Program-made: the position numbers and the translations under genes
From: Rubritepida sp.
Lineage (GTDB): Bacteria; Pseudomonadota; Alphaproteobacteria; Acetobacterales; Acetobacteraceae
Length of the DNA: 36,054 nucleotides
Reading direction: 5' to 3'
NCBI GenBank assembly: GCA_028291455.1
Contig: JAQGHY010000091.1
Coordinates: 1-36,054 of the forward strand
The notes under the pieces: generated by a model
Database searches by the model: none
What the model saw: the letters and a program-made list of their open reading frames with translations, nothing else
What the model was told of the DNA's origin: nothing
In this document: piece by piece, positions 31,465 to 36,054 of the stretch
Layout: every line of letters begins with the position of its first letter
How positions within the stretch are numbered: the stretch's first letter is position 1

Positions 31465-31500
31465 GGGCGCGGCAAACCCTCCAATGAGGGCCAACGCACT

Positions 31501-31516
31501 ATATGCTTGCGAATAT
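31501..31516. promoter_or_regulatory. Imperfect dyad upstream of the MarR gene
   Basis: ATATGCTTGCGAATAT has ATAT arms and partial inner symmetry, about 95 bases before the MarR start and after the preceding stop. MarR proteins usually repress their own promoter through a dyad of this size. The inner mismatches make this weak. Confidence 0.3.
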
Positions 31517-31610
31517 GTCAGCAATCCGTAATTCCCCTTAATTGCATGCCGTCGAACAGGAACGGCAAGTTCTGCCTCAGTCAGGACAAACCTGGTTGGG
31601 GAATTAGACG

Positions 31611-32087
31611 ATGGACGGAATTATGCTCCGCACCGAGCGGTTCGTGGATGATTATCTGCTCTATCTCATGGCGCGAGCCTCGCATGCGGTGTCATCGGAA
31701 TTCCACGGAACGCTCCGCAAGGCCGGAGTCTCCGTACCCGTCTGGCGGGTCCTGGCCACGCTTTCGGGCAGCCCGGGCGAGACCGTCACCGGCCTGGCCG
31801 AAGCCTGCCTGCTGCAGCAGCCGACCATGACCAAGCTGCTGGACCGCATGGTCCGCGACGGCATCGTGAAGCGCATGCCCGACCAGCGCGACCGCCGCGT
31901 CGTCCGCATCCAGATGCTGCCGCGCGGAGAGCAAATCGTCCGCGGCCTGCTGGTCTCGGCGAAGTCGCATGAGGCGGAGGTGCTGTCGCGCTTCCCCGCA
32001 GTCGACCGGCTCCAGCTCAAGCAGCTGCTGCGGGCGATGCTCGCCAAGCCGGCCCGGGTGCGCCGCAGCATCGCCATGGCCGCTTGA
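31611..32087 (+). CDS. MarR family transcriptional regulator
   Basis: A 158-residue winged-helix regulator that would bind DNA as a dimer and release it on sensing phenolic or oxidative ligands. The core is visible: VPVWRVLATLSGSPGETVTGLAEACLLQQPTMTKLLDRMVRDGIVKRMPDQRDRRVVRIQML, with the recognition helix around QQPTMTKLLDRM and the wing DQRDRRVVRIQM. Two ATG codons four apart compete as start. Its target is unclear; the flanking genes are a PanE-like reductase and Hsp33. A tiny membrane-peptide ORF overlaps its stop. Confidence 0.94.
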   Translation: MDGIMLRTERFVDDYLLYLMARASHAVSSEFHGTLRKAGVSVPVWRVLATLSGSPGETVTGLAEACLLQQPTMTKLLDRMVRDGIVKRMPDQRDRRVVRIQMLPRGEQIVRGLLVSAKSHEAEVLSRFPAVDRLQLKQLLRAMLAKPARVRRSIAMAA

Positions 32088-32179
32088 AGCTACCACCACC
32101 GGACCAGATCAGCCGGATTGCGCTGATACTGGCCGCGGTGGGGACGTTGGTGCAGATTCTTGTGCTGGTCATCGGGTAG
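32084..32179 (+). CDS. Probable 31-residue single-span membrane peptide
   Basis: A short frame starting at a TTG that overlaps the MarR stop (TTGA). The N-terminus reads KLPPPDQISR, then one continuous hydrophobic helix (IALILAAVGTLVQILVLVIG) to the stop. Twenty-four of 31 codons end in G or C, in keeping with the genome. No separate ribosome site was seen, so translation would rely on coupling. Small single-span proteins of this kind are often missed; it may also be chance in G/C-rich DNA. Confidence 0.4.
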   Translation: MKLPPPDQISRIALILAAVGTLVQILVLVIG

Positions 32180-32224
32180 CGAGATGCCTCGCAAGCCGGG
32201 GCCGTCTGTTCTATTCACGGGGTT

Positions 32225-33178
32225 GTGACCCAACCGACACCAACCTTCCTCGATCATGACCGCCCGCCCGTGCCCGACCTCGTCGTGCCGCGCGGCGTCA
32301 ATCCCTTCCATCTCGACGGCAAGCCGGTCCGCGGCCGGCTGATCCGGCTGGGGCCTCTCGCCGATGCCCTGATGACGCGCCACAGCTCGCCCGATTCGGT
32401 AACGCGGCTGCTGGGCGAGGCGCTGGCGCTGACCGCCGGCCTCGCCTCCGCGCTGAAATACCGTGGCAGCTTCTCGCTCCAGGCCAAGGGCGAAGGCCCC
32501 ATCACCATGCTGCTGGCCGATTGCACGGATCAGGGAGAACTTCGCGGCTATGCCCGGAGCGACCCCGACAAGCTGGCGCAGTACGGCCGCAACCCCTCGG
32601 CCCGTGCCCTGCTGGGCCGCGGCTACCTCGCCTTCACCGTGGACCAGGGCGACGAGGCCGAGCGTTACCAGGGCATCGTCCCAATTGAAGGCGCGAGCCT
32701 CACGGAGATGGCGGGCACTTATTTCGCTTCCTCCGAGCAGCTGCGGACCCATCTCCGCCTGGCCTGCGCCAAGACGGAAAAGGGCTGGCGCGCCACGGCC
32801 TTCATCATGGAGCGCGTCGCGGGCCAGGGCGGCATCGGCCCGGAGCTGGACGAGATCGCGCAGGACGATGCCTGGGATACGGCCCTCGCCCTGGCCTCCA
32901 CCCTCAAGGATGAGGAGATGCTGGATGACGAGTTGCCGCCCGAGACCCTGCTGCACCGTCTCTTCCACGCCGAGGGCTTGGCGTTGGGCCAGCCCCGTGC
33001 GCTCGCCTACGGCTGCCGCTGCTCGCGCTCACGCCTCGCCGGCGTGCTGGAGGGGTTCCCCATGGCGGACCTCGACCACATGGCCGAATCGGGGCTGATC
33101 ACGATGAAGTGCGAGTTCTGCAACTACGATTTCCGCTTCGACCGCGAGAGCATCCGCGGATCCGCGGGGCACGCCTGA
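32225..33178 (+). CDS. hslO: Redox-regulated chaperone Hsp33
   Basis: Hsp33 holds unfolded proteins when oxidation releases its zinc. The 317-residue protein has the N-terminal chaperone fold (LGEALALTAGLASALKYRGSFSLQAKGEGPITMLLADC ... RGYAR) and the C-terminal redox switch: C264 and C266 (GCRCS), then 29 residues, then C296 and C299 (KCEFCNYDF), the CxC-x29-CxxC zinc site. The start is a GTG at 32225, with only weak ribosome-site support, but no better start is near. Its stop overlaps an upstream ATG option of the next gene. Confidence 0.95.
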   Translation: MTQPTPTFLDHDRPPVPDLVVPRGVNPFHLDGKPVRGRLIRLGPLADALMTRHSSPDSVTRLLGEALALTAGLASALKYRGSFSLQAKGEGPITMLLADCTDQGELRGYARSDPDKLAQYGRNPSARALLGRGYLAFTVDQGDEAERYQGIVPIEGASLTEMAGTYFASSEQLRTHLRLACAKTEKGWRATAFIMERVAGQGGIGPELDEIAQDDAWDTALALASTLKDEEMLDDELPPETLLHRLFHAEGLALGQPRALAYGCRCSRSRLAGVLEGFPMADLDHMAESGLITMKCEFCNYDFRFDRESIRGSAGHA

Positions 33179-33192
33179 TGGGAGAACAAGCT

Positions 33193-33813
33193 ATGCTGCA
33201 TCGTCGTTCCCTGCTGATCCTTCCGGCCGCGCTGGGCGCCTGCTCCAGCACGCCGCCGCCGCAAATCGAGGGGCCGCCCATCAGCTATTCCTACCTCACC
33301 CAGCTGCGGCTCGACGTGGCGACGGTCACCATCGAGGACCGCAACCCCAACGCCGGTCCGAACGACATCGGCCGCGAACTGAACCCGACGGCTGCCGAGG
33401 CAGTGCGCATCATGGGCCGCGACCGGCTGGCGGCCTTCGGCACCGAGCACAAGGCGCGCTTCAGCGTCACCCGCGCGCAAATCCTCCGCACGCGGAACGT
33501 CGGGCGCGGCGGCGCCTTCTCCAGCGATCCCGGCGAGCGGCTGGACTGCCAGCTCACCGCGCGGCTGGATATCCTCGATGGCAACGACCGCCGGCTGGGC
33601 TTTGCCGAGGCCTCGGCCGAGCGGTCGCAGAGCACGGAGAGCACCGGCAACTCGCGCCGGATCGCCGCGGAATCGCTGCTGCGCCAGGCGATGTTCGACC
33701 TGAACACCGAATTCGAGTTCCAGCTTCGCCGCGCCCTGCGCCCCTACCTGGTCGAGGGCCCCGCCGCCGCGCCGCCGCCCCCCGTCAACCGTGAGGAGCT
33801 GTCCCGCCCATGA
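33193..33813 (+). CDS. Conserved lipoprotein, unknown function
   Basis: A 206-residue lipoprotein. MLHRRSLLILPAALGAC has the lipobox with Cys 17, followed by SSTPPPQIEGPP, a short linker, and a domain with YSYLTQLRLDVATVTIEDRNP, ELNPTAAEAVRIMGRDRLAAFG, KARFSVTRAQILR and LDCQLTARLDILDGNDRRLGFAEASAERS, ending in a Pro-rich tail. It looks like a conserved alphaproteobacterial outer-membrane or periplasmic protein of unknown role. The ATG at 33193 is preferred because GGGAG stands nine bases before it and the lipoprotein signal begins there; ATG at 33178 would touch the Hsp33 stop. It overlaps the RidA-like gene by ATGA. Confidence 0.82.
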   Translation: MLHRRSLLILPAALGACSSTPPPQIEGPPISYSYLTQLRLDVATVTIEDRNPNAGPNDIGRELNPTAAEAVRIMGRDRLAAFGTEHKARFSVTRAQILRTRNVGRGGAFSSDPGERLDCQLTARLDILDGNDRRLGFAEASAERSQSTESTGNSRRIAAESLLRQAMFDLNTEFEFQLRRALRPYLVEGPAAAPPPPVNREELSRP

Positions 33814-34199
33814 TCACCTTTTCCAACCCTCAAGGCGTGCGCACGCCCACCTCGGGCTATTCGCTCGCCGCCCTCGTCGAGGGGCCGGGCCAGCGGCTGG
33901 TGATCTCGGGCCAGATCGGCATCACGCCGGACGGTACCATTCCCGCGGATCACGACACGCAGATCAAGCAAGCACTGGCCAATCTGCGCACCATCCTCGC
34001 CGCGCATGGCATGGGCCCGAAGCATCTGGTGAAGATCACCGTGTTCCTGACGGACGTCGCGCTGATCAAGCCGTGGCGCGCCGCGCGCGATGCGGCGATG
34101 GAAGGTGCTGCGCCGGCCAGCACGCTTCTGATCGTGGCGGGGCTTGCCGATCCGCGCTTCGTCGTCGAAGTGGAGGCCGAAGCCTTCCTCTCCGCCTAA
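33810..34199 (+). CDS. RidA (YjgF/UK114) family protein, non-canonical
   Basis: A 129-residue trimeric-fold protein. RidA removes reactive enamines and imines from PLP enzymes. Family segments are LVISGQIGITPDGTIP, QIKQALANLRTILAAHGMGPKHLVKITVFLTDVA and PASTLLIVAGLADPRFVVEVEAEAF. In RidA the deaminase arginine lies in the VARLPKD motif; here the matching site reads VAGLADP with Gly, so imine hydrolysis by the standard mechanism is doubtful. It fits the Rid subfamilies lacking the Arg. ATGA overlap with the lipoprotein gene implies coupling, and a Bug receptor follows. Confidence 0.87.
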   Translation: MITFSNPQGVRTPTSGYSLAALVEGPGQRLVISGQIGITPDGTIPADHDTQIKQALANLRTILAAHGMGPKHLVKITVFLTDVALIKPWRAARDAAMEGAAPASTLLIVAGLADPRFVVEVEAEAFLSA

Positions 34200-34227
34200 T
34201 CCCACCAGCCTCGGAAACGTCCAAACA

Positions 34228-35199
34228 ATGAATCTCGCCCGACGCGGCCTCCTGGCCGCCGCCGCCCTCACTCCGTTTGCCGTCAAGGCGCAGCCGGCGT
34301 GGCAGCCCACCCGCGCGTTGCGCCTTATCGTGCCCTTCGCCCCCGGCGGCAGCACCGATGTCGGCGGCCGCCTCATCGCCGAGCGTATGGGCGAGACGCT
34401 GGGCCAGTCGGTCGTGGTGGAGAACCGCACCGGCGCGGGCGGCGCGGTCGGCGTCGAGGCCGCGGCACGCAGCCCGGCGGATGGGTACACGCTGCTGGTG
34501 GGCACCAACGGCGCCTTCACCCTCGCGCCGCATCTGGGGTTGATGCGGAGCGTGGATGTGCGGCGCGAGCTGGCGATGGTCTCGCTGATCTTCACCTCGG
34601 ACGTGATCGTGGTGGTGAATCCTCGGCTGCCGGTTACGAACATCGCGGAGTTCCTGGCCTATGCGCGGGCGCGGCCGGGTGAGCTCTCCTTCGCCACCTC
34701 GGGCGTCGGCAGCGGCACGCATATCTTCACCGAGCTCTTCATGGCGGTGTCGGGCATCCAGATGGTGCATGTGCCCTATCGCGGCTCGGGCCAGGCCATG
34801 TCGGATCTCGTCAACGGCACGGTGCAGGTGATGCTGGACCAGCCGGCCAGCTCCATCGCCCAGGTTCGCGCCGGGGCGATCCGCGCGCTGGCCACCAGCG
34901 GCGAGCACCGCCTCGCTTTGCTGCCCGACCTGCCCACCTTTACCGAAGCCGGCTTGGCGGAGGCGACATCGCAGAGCTGGGGCAGCATCGCCGTTCCCGC
35001 CGGCACGCCGCCCGCCGCCATCGAGCGGCTGGGCGCAGCCGTGCGCGAGGCCGTGGCGCATCCGCCAGTGGTGGCACGCATGGCCTCGGCCGGGCTCGAC
35101 GCTGTCGGCAGTACGCCAGGGGAGATCGGCGCCATCATCAACCGCGACTACGAGCGCTGGGGCCGCCTGATCCGCGAGCGCAACATCCGCGTGGATTAA
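34228..35199 (+). CDS. Tripartite tricarboxylate transporter (Bug) substrate-binding protein
   Basis: A 323-residue periplasmic receptor, the second Bug protein of the window. A signal peptide (MNLARRGLLAAAALTPFAVKAQ) precedes WQPTRALRLIVPFAPGGSTDVGGR, ENRTGAGGAVGVEAAARSPADGYTLLVG, TSGVGSGTHIFTELFMAVSGI, HVPYRGSGQAMSDLVNGTVQVMLD and a C-terminal NRDYERWGRLIRERNI, all family standards. It is again without tctA/tctB. It lies 28 bases after the RidA-like gene and 7 bases before a SnoaL-like gene, suggesting one small catabolic or sensing unit. Ligand unknown. Confidence 0.94.
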   Translation: MNLARRGLLAAAALTPFAVKAQPAWQPTRALRLIVPFAPGGSTDVGGRLIAERMGETLGQSVVVENRTGAGGAVGVEAAARSPADGYTLLVGTNGAFTLAPHLGLMRSVDVRRELAMVSLIFTSDVIVVVNPRLPVTNIAEFLAYARARPGELSFATSGVGSGTHIFTELFMAVSGIQMVHVPYRGSGQAMSDLVNGTVQVMLDQPASSIAQVRAGAIRALATSGEHRLALLPDLPTFTEAGLAEATSQSWGSIAVPAGTPPAAIERLGAAVREAVAHPPVVARMASAGLDAVGSTPGEIGAIINRDYERWGRLIRERNIRVD

Positions 35200-35206
35200 G
35201 GGCAGC

Positions 35207-35581
35207 ATGCCGGAGAGCCCGCAGGCCGTACTCGACCGCTTCGCCGCGAACTTCTTCACGCGCGACGCGGCGGCGCAGGCGGCGCTGTTCCGCCCCGACG
35301 CGACGTTCTTCGGATCCAGCGTTCCGCGCCTGCTGCGCGGCCCGGAGGACGCGCTCGGATATTTCCAGCAGGCCTGGGCCAAGGCCGCGCCGGGAGTGAT
35401 GACCTGCGATGCCGTCGTCTTCCAGCAACCCGCGCCGGATGTGGTGCTGTTCTCGGCCATTTGCCGCCTGGTCCGGCCCGAACGCACGACGATCCTGCGC
35501 GCCAGCGGCACCGTCATGCGCGATGTGGAGGGTTGGCGATTCGCCGACCTGCACGTCTCGGCCGCACCGCCGCCGCGCTGA
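35207..35581 (+). CDS. SnoaL-like / NTF2-fold protein
   Basis: A 124-residue protein with the cone-shaped NTF2-like fold, used by polyketide cyclases, ketosteroid isomerases and many small-molecule binders. It opens VLDRFAANFFTRDAAAQAALFRPDATFFGSS, followed by GPEDALGYFQQAWAKA and a sheet-rich end VMRDVEGWRFADLHVS. No catalytic pair is certain. The sequence looks like the DUF4440/SnoaL-like group. Seven bases separate it from the receptor gene, so co-transcription is likely. Convergent with azlD. Confidence 0.82.
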   Translation: MPESPQAVLDRFAANFFTRDAAAQAALFRPDATFFGSSVPRLLRGPEDALGYFQQAWAKAAPGVMTCDAVVFQQPAPDVVLFSAICRLVRPERTTILRASGTVMRDVEGWRFADLHVSAAPPPR

Positions 35582-35583
35582 GT

Positions 35584-35898
35584 TCAGAGCGCAGACAGCG
35601 CCAGGGTCGCCGCCAGACCTGCGAGCAGCGGCAGCAGCAACCCGCCGCGCCAAGCCAGCACGGCGACCGCCACCACGAGTCCGGCGATCCGCCCGTGCAG
35701 GGGGATGCTCGCCAGCGTCCCGGTCGGGGCGATCACGGCGGCGGCGATGAAGGTGGCCAGCGTCGCCACGGAGACCGAGGCCGCCCAGCGCACGAAGGGA
35801 TGATCGGTTCGCAGCCGCCCGGCGACCAGCAGGCCGATCCCGCGCATGGAAGCGCCGGCCAGGATCAGCAGCAGGAGCGCGAGATCAGCGCCGCTCAA
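35584..35898 (-). CDS. azlD: AzlD family branched-chain amino acid exporter subunit
   Basis: A 104-residue membrane protein with four spans (LALLLLILAGASMRGIGLLVAG, WAASVSVATLATFIAAAVIAP, RIAGLVVAVAVLAW, LLPLLAGLAATLALSAL), matching the small AzlD subunit that works with AzlC to export branched-chain amino acids. The start is a TTG overlapping the azlC end by 14 bases; no nearby ATG preserves the first helix. Two bases separate its end from the convergent SnoaL-like gene's stop. Confidence 0.85.
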   Translation of the reverse strand: MSGADLALLLLILAGASMRGIGLLVAGRLRTDHPFVRWAASVSVATLATFIAAAVIAPTGTLASIPLHGRIAGLVVAVAVLAWRGGLLLPLLAGLAATLALSAL

Positions 35899-36054
35899 GG
35901 CGCTGCCCCCATAGGAAGGCGAGCGTCCCGCCTACCAATCCGGCGCCGAGCAGCGCCCAGGATGCCGGCAGCAGCAGCACCAGCGGCGTGACGAGAAGCC
36001 CGCAGATCACGGCGCGGCGCGTCGGGCCAGCCCGCATGCCGCCGGCCAGGATCA
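35885..36054 (-). CDS. azlC: AzlC-like permease, C-terminal end only
   Basis: Only the last 55 residues are present, cut by the window edge. The fragment reads ILAGGMRAGPTRRAVICGLL, then a hydrophobic helix, TPLVLLLPASWALLGAGLVGGTLAFL, and a basic end. Position in front of azlD on the same strand, with overlapping ends, and the hydrophobic nature fit the large AzlC subunit; the rest is needed to be sure. Confidence 0.68.
   Translation of the reverse strand, partial: ILAGGMRAGPTRRAVICGLLVTPLVLLLPASWALLGAGLVGGTLAFLWGQRLERR

Overview
The window is GC-rich with strong G/C bias at third codon positions, almost fully coding, and looks like chromosome of an alphaproteobacterium. I infer a Roseomonas-like member of the Acetobacteraceae from the pqqABCDE operon linked to a soluble sugar dehydrogenase and cytochrome c, the two orphan tricarboxylate-type (Bug) receptors, the PEP-CTERM protein and the Hyf-like complex. 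This placement rests on gene content only. No tRNA, rRNA, insertion sequence, integrase or CRISPR array was seen.

Layout. 1-5.5 kb, minus strand: truncated malate dehydrogenase, a secreted SUMF1-fold protein without the FGE cysteines, a Sua5/YrdC-domain protein overlapping a Bug receptor, a Ser/Arg-rich secreted protein, and the ATPase ZapE. 5.6-10.6 kb, minus strand: a PQQ module of pqqA-B-C-D-E followed by a soluble sugar (sorbosone-type) dehydrogenase and a dihaem cytochrome c, that is, cofactor, likely user enzyme and electron acceptor together. 10.7-12.1 kb: asd and a convergent small secreted protein. 12.2-15.7 kb, plus strand: an overlapping three-gene cassette (multi-pass coiled-coil membrane protein, lipoprotein, leaderless PGBD-lytic transglycosylase) behind a GAAC-N7-GAAC element resembling the alphaproteobacterial LexA box, then a GNAT acetyltransferase. 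15.7-22.8 kb, minus strand: six coupled genes for a Hyf/complex-I-like membrane complex (hyfB-C-E-F-G-I order). Its large subunit has Ser where the first NiFe-binding cysteine pair should be and has no C-terminal pair, while the small subunit keeps all four FeS cysteines. This fits an energy-converting-hydrogenase-related (Ehr) complex, not a hydrogenase. 22.9-24.9 kb: TRAP transporter membrane subunits DctQ/DctM without a DctP. 24.9-28.5 kb: aldo/keto reductase, divergent from an envelope-stress-like operon (secreted protein, ECF sigma factor, RskA-type anti-sigma, DUF4394 protein).

28.5-30.5 kb is a more A+T-rich island with a PEP-CTERM/nidogen-like exported protein, a lipoprotein, and a regulatory-looking gap full of palindromes and TCCGA repeats. 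30.5-36 kb holds a 2-dehydropantoate reductase-like enzyme, a MarR regulator with a probable 31-residue membrane peptide behind it, Hsp33, a lipoprotein overlapping a RidA-like gene, a second Bug receptor, a SnoaL-like protein, and AzlD with the end of AzlC.

Best candidates for new biology are the LexA-box-associated lysis-like cassette and the cysteine-less Hyf complex. Next come the RNA hairpins in the PQQ module (pqqA-pqqB gap, sugar dehydrogenase leader) and the operator-rich gap near 29.8 kb.
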